Source: Chamaesiphon minutus PCC 6605 (lineage in GTDB: Bacteria; Cyanobacteriota; Cyanobacteriia; Cyanobacteriales; Chamaesiphonaceae). From it: 64,000 bases of DNA. The DNA is taken from contig NC_019697.1 of assembly GCF_000317145.1 (NCBI RefSeq), positions 1,922,001 to 1,986,000 of the forward strand, in the 5' to 3' direction. Below, one piece after another: positions 1 through 7,434 of this stretch (position 1 is the stretch's first letter; each line of letters opens with the position of its first letter). A model generated the notes under the pieces. The model saw only the letters and a program-made list of their open reading frames with translations. It did not search any database and had not been told where the DNA came from. Both the position numbers and the translations under genes were made by a program.

Positions 1-963
1 ATTGAGGATCGATCGGGTCAGAATATAGAGGCTATTAATGACTACGATTCCGAGCGCGTAATCGAGATCGATCCTCAAGATGCTAAAGCTTACTTCGATC
101 GGGGCACAGAAAAGTACCGCTTAGGACAGAATGCAGAAGCTATTGATGACTACAGTCGTGCCATTACAATCGATCCTCAGTATGTTGGTGTCTATGTTGG
201 GCGGGGTGCTGCTAAGTATAATTTAGGGCAGCATCGAGAGGCAATTGATGACTATAGTCGTGCCATTACTCTTAATCCTCAAGCTGCTGAGGCTTATTTT
301 GGGCGAGGTACAGCAAAGTATAACTTAGGGCAGCATCGAGAGGCAATTGAGGACTACAGTCATGCCATTACTCTTAATCCCCAAGATGCTTTTGCTTACT
401 ATAATCGGGGCTTTGCTAAACATAGCTTAGGACAATATCAAGCAGCTATTGATGATTATAATTGCGTCATCATGATAAATCCTCAAGATATTGATGCTTA
501 TTTTCGTCGGGGTGCTGCTAGACATAGTTTAGGACAGCATCAAGCAGCGATTGATGACTACAATTTCGTCATCATGATTAATCCTCAAGCTGCTGAAGCT
601 TATGTTGGTCGAGGTACGGCAAAGTATAACTTAGGTCAGCATCAAGCAGCGATTGATGACTGCAATTTTGCCATTACTCTTAATCCTCAAGCTACTGATG
701 CTTACAATAATCGCGGTCTTGCAAAATGTAGTTTAGGACGGGATCGAGAGGCGATCGATGACTACAATTTCGCCATTACTCTTAATCCTCAATATGCGGT
801 TGCTTACTATAATCGCGGTCTTAGTAAGTATAATTTAGGGCAAAGTCAAGCAGCTATTCCAGATTTTATTAAAGCTACGGAATTATTCGATCGGGAAAAT
901 CAGATGGTCGAATATAAAAGGGCTATAGATATTATTAATTTTTTGAATACTCGATTAAAATAA
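1..963 (+). CDS. TPR-repeat protein, 5' end outside the window
   Basis: The frame is open from base 1 to the stop at 961-963, so the N terminus lies upstream of the window. The visible 320 residues are almost entirely 34-residue tetratricopeptide repeats (102-bp DNA period), about nine copies. Each has the pattern Y..RG.AKY.LGQ..AAIDDY..AI.LNPQ, with the usual small and aromatic TPR positions. TPR arrays are protein-interaction scaffolds; no catalytic domain is visible. The DNA repeats are very similar to one another (for example 190-300 against 300-400), which points to recent repeat expansion. An internal ATG at 472 is unlikely to be the start because the repeat pattern continues unbroken upstream. 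The cellular role cannot be told from the sequence. Confidence 0.9.
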   Translation: MEDRSGQNIEAINDYDSERVIEIDPQDAKAYFDRGTEKYRLGQNAEAIDDYSRAITIDPQYVGVYVGRGAAKYNLGQHREAIDDYSRAITLNPQAAEAYFGRGTAKYNLGQHREAIEDYSHAITLNPQDAFAYYNRGFAKHSLGQYQAAIDDYNCVIMINPQDIDAYFRRGAARHSLGQHQAAIDDYNFVIMINPQAAEAYVGRGTAKYNLGQHQAAIDDCNFAITLNPQATDAYNNRGLAKCSLGRDREAIDDYNFAITLNPQYAVAYYNRGLSKYNLGQSQAAIPDFIKATELFDRENQMVEYKRAIDIINFLNTRLK

Positions 964-1155
964 TCGAAATGAATACTCTGGCTGGATCGTAAGATATTCG
1001 ATTAGAGTCTTAAAATAACTGTTATATAAATATTGTTCGATCGAGGAAACGATCTAGTTACATAGCCAAGTTTTGGTGGAAATTAAGGATATCATCATAT
1101 ATAACCTAGATATAGAATCAAAGCAGCCAGCCTATTTTAATGGAACTAGTCAAAA

Positions 1156-1171
1156 TTTCACTAAAATTTCA
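1156..1171 (+). promoter_or_regulatory. TTTCA direct repeat, 11-bp period (site 1)
   Basis: Two TTTCA units at 1156-1160 and 1167-1171, exactly 11 bp apart, lie about 137 bp upstream of the lipoprotein start. Direct repeats with 11-bp spacing are how OmpR/PhoB-family regulators usually bind. The same arrangement recurs at five other promoters in the first 26 kb. The stretch 964-1307 has no convincing gene; it holds this site and a small dispersed repeat. Confidence 0.55.
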
Positions 1172-1219
1172 CACATATTTGCCAGAATGAAAGGGCATGT
1201 CTGTAAATACTCGGTTCGA

Positions 1220-1247
1220 TTCTCCTTTGGAGAGGCTACGCCAACGA
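1220..1247. repeat. Small dispersed repeat (GGAGAGGCTACGCCAACG type)
   Basis: The sequence around 1220-1247 has a short palindromic part (TCTCC TTT GGAGA) followed by GGCTACGCCAACG. Near-identical units occur at 8954, 11287, 11379, 40561, 48151 and 55151. This resembles the 21-27-bp small dispersed repeats described in Nostoc and relatives. Here it is intergenic, between the TPR gene and the lipoprotein. Confidence 0.6.
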
Positions 1248-1307
1248 ATATGATGACACGATCGCGATCGTGTGAAATTACCATTTACCAAATATTGAGG
1301 ATTATCG

Positions 1308-1829
1308 ATGAAATTTTTCAACATCAGCTTAATTGCTTTGGGTAGTGTCAGCGTACTCTTCTTAGGTGCTTGTAGTAGTGGAGATAAAGCTACTACAACT
1401 GAAACTACTACTACTAGTTCAACTCCAGCAACGGCAGCTACAACTGAACCGCAGGTGGTAAAAGAGGGTGAAAAGCATGATGAAAGCTCTAACCATAAGC
1501 ATTCAGGGGATAAAGATGGTCATAGTGGACAAGTCGTACAATTGGGTAAATATCATATCGAGTTAAAGCCAGATCTCGACAAAGATTCTATTCATCTAGA
1601 TACAAAGTTACATGGCGAACAAGATAAAGAGATTACTGATGCCAAACTGCTCGCTCAAGTCCAGCTACCAGATGGTAGTAATAAAACCCTACCAGTTCTC
1701 TATAACGCCGAAGAAAAGCAATACACCGCCAAGCTACCTGCAAGTGCGACGAAGGGCGATTACAAAGTTGTCCTCCAAGTCGATGTCAAAGGGGAAAAAT
1801 TCAATAGTCGCTTTAGTTTTAAGCAATAA
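1308..1829 (+). CDS. His-rich lipoprotein, probable periplasmic metal-response protein
   Basis: The 173-residue product starts with MKFFNISLIALG and has a lipobox ending LGAC at residues about 19-22, so it should be a lipid-anchored periplasmic protein. A Thr/Ser-rich linker (about 27-46) leads to a His/Asp-rich stretch (HDESSNHKHSGDKDGHSG, about 57-75) that could bind metal. The last 100 residues look like a small beta-sandwich of the YtkA/FixH kind (inference). It lies 62 bp upstream of a response regulator and histidine kinase and downstream of a TTTCA repeat site. This fits a metal-sensing or metal-binding accessory to the efflux genes nearby. The metal is unknown; a copper role is only a guess. 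Confidence 0.75.
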   Translation: MKFFNISLIALGSVSVLFLGACSSGDKATTTETTTTSSTPATAATTEPQVVKEGEKHDESSNHKHSGDKDGHSGQVVQLGKYHIELKPDLDKDSIHLDTKLHGEQDKEITDAKLLAQVQLPDGSNKTLPVLYNAEEKQYTAKLPASATKGDYKVVLQVDVKGEKFNSRFSFKQ

Positions 1830-1891
1830 GATCGACTGTGGCTCGATTCGATCCAGGTCATCGGCTTGATAAATAATGTCATAAATCTAAG

Positions 1892-2593
1892 ATGGTACGC
1901 ATTTTATTAATCGAAGATGAACTAGATTTAGGAGCCGAGATCGAACGATTGCTGCAACGTGAAGGCTATGAAATCGATCGAGCAACAGATGGCGATCTCG
2001 GTTGGGCATTTCTATCTTCACCAGATCTGATTTACGATGTGGCGATTATCGATTGGATGTTGCCTGGTATTTCAGGGATCGATTTATGCCGTCGCTTGCG
2101 CCAACAACAGCAGCAATTACCCGTACTGATGCTAACCGCTCGAAACGATATTCACGATCGCGTCACAGGCTTAGATGCTGGGGCTGATGACTATTTAGCC
2201 AAACCATTTAGCACCATCGAATTACTCGCTCGCATCCGCGCCCTCAGTCGTCGTCCCGCCCAATTTCAATCCGCACAAATTAAGCTGGGAAACTTTAGCC
2301 TCGAAGTAGAAACACATACTTTAAAACATAGTAAATCTGCCAAAATTTCCGCAGTAACTCTGACTCGTAAAGAATATCAAATTCTTGAATGTTTGATGAC
2401 TAATCACGGACAAATAGTACCAGCCGATCGACTTCGCGATCGAGCGTGGGATTTAGCAACAGATCGAGCTAGTAATGTTTTACCCGCTCAAATTAGACTA
2501 TTGAGAAAAAAGTTATCCCAATTACCAATCTGCTTAGAAATCGAAAATATTCATGGCATTGGTTATCGCTTAAATTCGCCAACTTCTATGTGA
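1892..2593 (+). CDS. OmpR-family response regulator
   Basis: 233 residues: an N-terminal receiver domain with acidic pocket E8/D9, phospho-acceptor D54 (IIDWMLPG) and conserved Lys about 104 (DDYLAKPF), then a C-terminal winged-helix DNA-binding domain (about 125-228, ending NIHGIGYRLNS). Ten bases separate its stop from the GTG start of the kinase gene, so the two are co-transcribed. The closest described relatives are metal-responsive cyanobacterial regulators such as CopR, NrsR and RppA; which one it matches cannot be decided by eye. It is the natural candidate to bind the 11-bp-spaced TTTCA repeats in this region, including site 1 upstream of its own operon (inference). Confidence 0.9.
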   Translation: MVRILLIEDELDLGAEIERLLQREGYEIDRATDGDLGWAFLSSPDLIYDVAIIDWMLPGISGIDLCRRLRQQQQQLPVLMLTARNDIHDRVTGLDAGADDYLAKPFSTIELLARIRALSRRPAQFQSAQIKLGNFSLEVETHTLKHSKSAKISAVTLTRKEYQILECLMTNHGQIVPADRLRDRAWDLATDRASNVLPAQIRLLRKKLSQLPICLEIENIHGIGYRLNSPTSM

Positions 2594-2603
2594 GTATAAG
2601 ATT

Positions 2604-3968
2604 GTGGAAACTGGTAGAAATGTCGATCGATTATTCAAACGCAAACGCTGGCTGTTGACTTTAACATATGCTAGCGTGATGGGCTGTACTTTAGGATTAG
2701 TCGGCTATGCGTTCGATCGAATTGTCACTAATCTCAGTTATCGATCGGTAGAAAAAGAGATAGCATCACTCGCTAGTAATATCCACGATAACGTCGAATA
2801 TAAATTAGCCACACCTGGAAAAATACCAGCAGATCTATACGCTAGAATCCCCGAACTTTGTCCGATTTACTTAAACTGTCAAACTCAATGGCAACAACAG
2901 CATCGTCATACATTAGTTAATATCGACCGACATTATGCTAGCTTTATCGATACTTGGGGTAAAACTAGAGCGACATTAGGTATTCACCCAAATGTTCCAA
3001 AACCCTCATTGAGTTCTTTAGAAAACTCGCGCTGGGATCATTTTCACGATCGAATGGGGAAAGGTTATCAGCAACTTACTTTAGAAATTCATACCCCCGA
3101 TAACCAAGTTTGGGGCTATTTACAAGTAGGACGAGATTTGACAGATATCCATGAATATCTGAACAATATCCATTTATTTCTAACAATTGGCATTATCGCC
3201 AGCGAGTTTATTGTCGTTGTCGTTAGTTGGTATCTAGCTGGATTAGCAATGCGCCCACTGTCTCAATCTTACCAGCAAATGCAAAAATTTACTGCTGATG
3301 CCGCTCACGAGTTACGCACGCCCTTAGCTACATTACAAGTAATTATTGAAAATGGTCGTGCGGAATATCAACATCTGGCTCCAGAGTTAACTAGTTGGCT
3401 CGATCAGATCGAGCGACAAAATATTCGGATCTCTAGTTTAGTCAACGATCTATTATTTCTATCTAGTCTCGATCGCCCAGATAATAAGCCAAACTTAGAG
3501 CCATGTTGTCTGACAGAAATCGTCCTAGATTTAGTCGAAGAATTTGCTATTCCTGCCACCGCTAAGTCGATCGATATTTGTAGCGATCTCGATCTCGATG
3601 CTCAAATTTGGATCGACGGTAATTCCGAGCAACTCTACCGAATGGGCGCAAACTTAGTCGATAATGCGATTAAATATACCCCCGCAGGTGGGAAAGTAGC
3701 GATCTCGCTGACTCAGAATCTTAACGATATCTCATTGCAAGTTAAAGATAACGGTATCGGTATTTCCGATGCAAATAAAGTGCTAATATTTAACAGATTT
3801 CATCGCATTGAATCTAAATCCTCACCACCTCAGCATAGTACGGGATTGGGGCTAGCGATCGTTAAATCGATCGTCGATGTTCATGGCGGACAATTAACAG
3901 TTTGGAGTCAGGTAGATAAGGGGAGTATTTTTACGGTGAAGTTTATTAGCAGTTTGAAGATTAATTAA
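2604..3968 (+). CDS. Sensor histidine kinase, partner of the preceding regulator
   Basis: 454 residues from a GTG start. A first membrane segment (about 18-38), a periplasmic sensor region of about 150 residues and a second membrane segment (about 190-212) are followed by a HisKA domain with the phospho-acceptor in ADAAHELRTP (H235). A HATPase domain follows with an N box (NLVDNAIKYTP), DNGIG and GLGLAI motifs. The periplasmic region contains several His and Cys residues (RIPELCPIYLNCQ; HDRMGKG) that might sense metal, but no known motif is complete. Membrane-bound; it should phosphorylate the upstream regulator. The architecture matches NrsS/RppB/CopS-type kinases. Confidence 0.9.
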   Translation: METGRNVDRLFKRKRWLLTLTYASVMGCTLGLVGYAFDRIVTNLSYRSVEKEIASLASNIHDNVEYKLATPGKIPADLYARIPELCPIYLNCQTQWQQQHRHTLVNIDRHYASFIDTWGKTRATLGIHPNVPKPSLSSLENSRWDHFHDRMGKGYQQLTLEIHTPDNQVWGYLQVGRDLTDIHEYLNNIHLFLTIGIIASEFIVVVVSWYLAGLAMRPLSQSYQQMQKFTADAAHELRTPLATLQVIIENGRAEYQHLAPELTSWLDQIERQNIRISSLVNDLLFLSSLDRPDNKPNLEPCCLTEIVLDLVEEFAIPATAKSIDICSDLDLDAQIWIDGNSEQLYRMGANLVDNAIKYTPAGGKVAISLTQNLNDISLQVKDNGIGISDANKVLIFNRFHRIESKSSPPQHSTGLGLAIVKSIVDVHGGQLTVWSQVDKGSIFTVKFISSLKIN

Positions 3969-4091
3969 TACAATTAAAATCGCTAAAATAGATGCTACCC
4001 CTGTAGGTAAGTTTTCAATAAGCTTTGAGTATCAACATTCGATCGCGAGTCGAGATGACAACAACTTAACTCGATCGACATTAAATCAAAA

Positions 4092-4129
4092 TTTCACCTT
4101 AATTTCATCATATTTTCATTAAAATTTCA
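4092..4129 (+). promoter_or_regulatory. Four tandem TTTCA repeats, 11-bp period (site 2)
   Basis: TTTCA units start at 4092, 4103, 4114 and 4125, an exact 11-bp register over four copies, ending 62 bp before the ATG at 4191. This is the strongest of the six sites and is duplicated with its gene at site 3. It is a likely operator for an OmpR/PhoB-type regulator. Confidence 0.65.
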
Positions 4130-4190
4130 CTTCACATTGTTAATTTGTAAATAGAGAGGTTATTCGATCTAAAGTAAAAGGTATATTTTT

Positions 4191-4574
4191 ATGAAACGTT
4201 ATCTGTCGATCGGTTTGGCAGTTGTTGCCATTTCATTAGCTGCAAACACATCTGTACAAGCACGAGGTAAAACTGAAATGCTTACAAAACCAGAAGTAAT
4301 TACAAAACCAGAAGTACGTACTAAACCAATAGTGCTACCGAGCGACCGCTCTATTACCCCATGTGAATTGGTGAGTGGTGCTTATCAGGGTCAATATCGA
4401 GCTTATTCTATTCCTGGATTTGGAGCGTTTTCTGATGGGGTCAGAAGGGGGAAAATTACTGCTAAAGATCTAGTCAAAGCTGCAATTGATTCTAAAAGAT
4501 TACCACCACAAGCTATCGAAGATCGCAGTTATCTGGGCTATGTCGATCTTCAATTAAAACCGATCCGGTTTTAA
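4191..4574 (+). CDS. Small secreted protein, copy 1 of a tandem duplication
   Basis: 127 residues with a clear signal peptide (MKRYLSIGLAVVAISLAANTSVQA, cleavage after about residue 24). A low-complexity KPEV/KPIV segment follows, then a conserved C-terminal half (GAYQGQYRAYSIPGFG... ITAKDLVKAAIDSKRLPP... SYLGYVDLQLK). I do not recognise the family. The second copy at 4831-6702 has the same signal peptide and C-terminal half. It has its own TTTCA-repeat promoter and a downstream hairpin terminator, so it is probably a single-gene unit controlled with the metal-efflux genes. Confidence 0.8.
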   Translation: MKRYLSIGLAVVAISLAANTSVQARGKTEMLTKPEVITKPEVRTKPIVLPSDRSITPCELVSGAYQGQYRAYSIPGFGAFSDGVRRGKITAKDLVKAAIDSKRLPPQAIEDRSYLGYVDLQLKPIRF

Positions 4575-4662
4575 ACTAGCCGCGTATAGTTCGACCCCAA
4601 TGTCATATAGCTATCTAACGAATACTCGGAAAACCCAGATTCTGTAACAATTGAGTATTCTT

Positions 4663-4688
4663 ATCACCTCAAGGCTTGAGGTGATTTT
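4663..4688 (+). terminator. Intrinsic terminator after copy 1
   Basis: An 11-bp inverted repeat (ATCACCTCAAG / CTTGAGGTGAT, one-base centre) is followed by TTTT. The same hairpin sits at 6793 behind copy 2, so the duplicated unit includes promoter, gene and terminator. Confidence 0.7.
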
Positions 4689-4731
4689 TCATGGCTACCG
4701 TCAGCTTAAATTAATTGGAATCATATCGAAA

Positions 4732-4769
4732 TTTCATCTTAAATTCATAGTATTTTCACCGAAATTTCA
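4732..4769 (+). promoter_or_regulatory. Four tandem TTTCA-like repeats (site 3)
   Basis: Units start at 4732, 4743 (ATTCA), 4754 and 4765, again exactly 11 bp apart, 62 bp before the ATG of copy 2. The bases between the units differ from site 2 while the units are kept, which suggests the repeats themselves are under selection. Confidence 0.65.
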
Positions 4770-5054
4770 TCCCATATTGTTAATCTGTAAATAGAGAGGT
4801 TATTTAATTCATTGTCAAAGGTATATTTTTATGAAACGTTATCTGTCGATCGGTTTGGCAGTTGTTGCCATTTCATTAGCTGCAAACACATCTGTACAAG
4901 CACGAGGTAAAACTGAAGTACTTACAAAATCAGAAGTATCTATCAAACCATTAATACTAGCAGCCGATCGTCCTTCTTTAGGATATATTACTCCATTTGA
5001 ATTGGTTAGTGGGGCTTATCAAGGTCAATATCGAGCGCATTCTATTCCTGGATA

Positions 5055-6539
5055 CATTAGTGACAAGTTAAGAAGCGATCGCACTTGTCAAGCGGGCTTG
5101 AGGCGATGAGTCGAAGAAAAAATTGTCTGTTCGACTCATAGAATCAGGAAAAGGTGCAATAATTAACTTAACATTAGGTTTACGAACAGTTTTAACAATA
5201 CCTAAATCTTGATTCTCTGGGGCAGCAAAATAGGTGACTGGATTGGCAGCTAAACCTTTATGATGAGCTACATGAAAATGATAAAGACCTCGATAAATCA
5301 TCTCTAAAGAAATGCGGTCGAATGGGAGAGATAATTCATCAGCTACAGCATCACCTAAATCGACTAGAACTGCATAAAACAGCCAAGTCCCCCACATCTG
5401 TAATTTAATTCCATTAACTGAACCAGTCCATAAATAACTCAACCCGAGCAATCGTTTAACAGTATTAAAAGCCTCTTCAATTCGCCACCGTCTTCCGTAC
5501 AAATCGGCGACTACATAGGGAGGAAGATTCAATGGGTCGAGTACACTAGTTAGATAAGAATACCAGACTTTACCCACTTTAATTTCGACTAATCTTACAG
5601 TTATATATGGAGTCTTTTTGGTGCCAGACCCCATCCGCACTATTCGGTCACGGATACTATAACTATTGCTAAATACTCGCTCTATCTGTAGCGATGCACC
5701 TTTTTTTTAATCGAGTAATAAAATGAATATCTCTGTTAATTAATTCTTGCCAAAATTGGAAATGATAGAAGCCTCGATCCAAGAGCAATAAAGTGCCCGA
5801 TGTTACTAAATTCAGGATATCTTTCTCAAAATTAACATCTGAAGCTTTGGGATTTTCTCTAAACCAGATTTCAATCGGCAATCTCGTCACCAAATCTATG
5901 ACTACTCCCATTTTTCCCGCTAGTTGTCCGATTGGCACATCAGATAAGCTATCTAATTTCTTGAATATCGCTTCCAATGTGGAGCCATCACATGCCCAAA
6001 TCCGCTCAAATTTTGCTTGAGCAAATTCAATGCTTTGTGGCAACAATCGCTGTTTTCTCTGGTGCCACTTCACTCTAAATTCTGGCAGTAATTCCTTAAA
6101 CACTCTCTCAAATAACTCAGATGGAAAGGTCAGAAATCTTTGTGCAATCGCCTGTTGACTTACTTGTGTTGGCTCACACCACAAAAATCCTTCTCGCCCT
6201 AACATTCGGCTTAGTTCTCTGACTCCTGGCACATTCCGCCACAGTAGCGTCAGCACTGCTGCCATCATCAAGGGTAAATTTAACAGCCGATTTCTCAGCC
6301 CTAATTGTCGGTAGTAATGACTTTGATTGAAAATTGCTGGTGTCAATAAAGCCTCTACTTGAGCGGCGATGATCTCATCTTCCACACCTGGTTGGTGGTT
6401 CTTTTTGGCGTGGTCGCGGTTACTTCTTCGGCGGCTGGTCATCAGGCCTCTATTCCCTCAAACTCTTGACTAGAAACAGTTTGGCATCTTTTTATTACCT
6501 TTTTGACAAATCTCTGATTTTCTTAACTTGTCACGAATG
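5055..6539 (-). mobile_element. IS4-family insertion sequence
   Basis: A 1485-bp element. Terminal inverted repeats at 5055-5074 and 6520-6539 match over 20 bp with one mismatch (CATTNGTGACAAGTTAAGAA). A 9-bp target duplication, TCCTGGATA, flanks it at 5046-5054 and 6540-6548. The single transposase gene, on the minus strand, is frameshifted. Both termini and the target duplication are intact, so the insertion is recent. Confidence 0.9.
5068..6442 (-). pseudogene. IS4-family transposase, frameshifted at an A8 tract
   Basis: The N-terminal frame (6442 down to 5669) carries two DDE aspartates, in WACDGSTLEA and LLLDRGFYHF. The C-terminal frame (down to 5068) carries the IS4 signature YGRRWRIEEAFNTVKRLL (Y-2-R-3-E-6-K) with the catalytic Glu. 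The frames join if one A is removed from the A8 run (T8 at 5701-5708 on the plus strand), which reads RLKKGASLQIERVF and continues open. Either a one-base homopolymer expansion inactivated the gene, or slippage on A8 restores the product at low level. The summed length of about 450 residues fits the family. Confidence 0.85.
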
Positions 6540-6792
6540 TCCTGGATATGGCTCTTTATCGGCGGGTGTCAGAAGTGGGGAAATTACGGCTAAAGATCTA
6601 GTCAAAGCCGCAATTGATTCTAAACTATTACCACCACAAGCGATCGCCGATCGCAGTTATCTTGGTTATGTCGATCTCCAATTAAAATCGATGAAGTTTT
6701 AAACTAGACGGGTATAATTAGATCCCAATGTCAGAGAGCTATCTAACGAATACTTGGAAAACCCAGATCCTACGTAACAATTGAGTATTCTC

Positions 6793-6818
6793 ATCACCTC
6801 AAGCTTTGAGGTGATTTT
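6793..6818 (+). terminator. Intrinsic terminator after copy 2
   Basis: The stem ATCACCTCAA / TTGAGGTGAT is followed by TTTT. It is the duplicate of the hairpin at 4663. Confidence 0.65.
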
Positions 6819-6918
6819 TCATGGCGATCGTCGTAGCGAACGCTCATTAAAATTTTGGTCTGAAATAATTAGATGCTAAAGTTGTATTAACTAAATTAGA
6901 TGAATATTGAAGCTAAAA

Positions 6919-6934
6919 TTTCACTTAAATTTCA
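6919..6934 (+). promoter_or_regulatory. TTTCA direct repeat (site 4)
   Basis: TTTCA units at 6919-6923 and 6930-6934, 11 bp apart, lie about 175 bp upstream of the small basic secreted protein. The stretch 6703-7108 otherwise holds the terminator at 6793 and no gene. Confidence 0.5.
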
Positions 6935-7108
6935 TATTAAGCGCGTAAGCTATATATAGCTAGATACAGCATTCTGCATTGCAGTAAAATATGTCAATCG
7001 CAATTAAACGATCGCACGATATTCGATCTCCACAGATCGTGAAGATCGCGATTTTAATAAATGCTGTAAACGGCTTCACCTCTATAAATCGATCGAGAGT
7101 TACTCTAA

Positions 7109-7342
7109 ATGAAAAAACAAAACATTTTAATGGGTGCTATTGCTAGCATGATGGCTACTCTAGTCTTGAGTCAAGCTAGCTATGCCAATGAATCTAGCAA
7201 TAATGCTTCTAAATCCAGTCCACTATCGGTTCGCACCCAAACTCATGAAGTAGCGATGTTCAACAAACAAGGAAAACCTCACAAACATCCTGGCAAGAAA
7301 GTAAATAAACCAAAGAAAGTATCGAAAGCATCGAAAGCCTAA
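7109..7342 (+). CDS. Small basic secreted protein
   Basis: 77 residues: a signal peptide (MKKQNILMGAIASMMATLVLSQASYA, about 26 residues), a Ser/Asn-rich stretch, then a Lys-rich tail with repeated PKK/SKASKA and an HKHPGKK segment. No known family. The mature protein is strongly cationic and has a few His residues. It lies between a TTTCA-repeat site and a strong terminator, so it is probably a monocistronic member of the same regulon. A role in metal binding or envelope protection is only a guess. Confidence 0.7.
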   Translation: MKKQNILMGAIASMMATLVLSQASYANESSNNASKSSPLSVRTQTHEVAMFNKQGKPHKHPGKKVNKPKKVSKASKA

Positions 7343-7365
7343 GATCGAAAACTTAGTTGAATCTT

Positions 7366-7397
7366 AAGGGAAGTGCGGCAACTGCCGCACTTCCCTT
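7366..7397. terminator. Strong bidirectional terminator
   Basis: A perfect 15-bp inverted repeat (AAGGGAAGTGCGGCA / TGCCGCACTTCCCTT, centre AC) lies between the convergent small secreted gene (+) and the tolC-like gene (-), where it can serve both. Confidence 0.85.
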
Positions 7398-7434
7398 ATT
7401 GATTTATAAAACGCTAACGCTCTGCTCGATCGAT

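Larger units (their letters stand above)
4831..6702 (+). pseudogene. Small secreted protein copy 2, split by an IS4-family element
   Basis: The 5' part (4831-5054) encodes the same signal peptide as copy 1 and runs to ...AHSIPGY. The 3' part (6549-6702) encodes ...SAGVRSGEITAKDLVKAAIDS to the end. Removing the IS (5055-6539) and one copy of the 9-bp target duplication gives 378 bases, 125 residues, in one open frame, which aligns with the 127-residue copy 1. The gene was therefore intact before the insertion. The broken copy would make a truncated secreted peptide with a short IS-encoded tail. Confidence 0.85.

Noticed and set aside
1073-1345. 90-codon plus-strand frame upstream of the lipoprotein
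   Set aside because: TTG start, overlaps the lipoprotein gene, contains the TTTCA repeats and a dispersed repeat, and has no family-like features.
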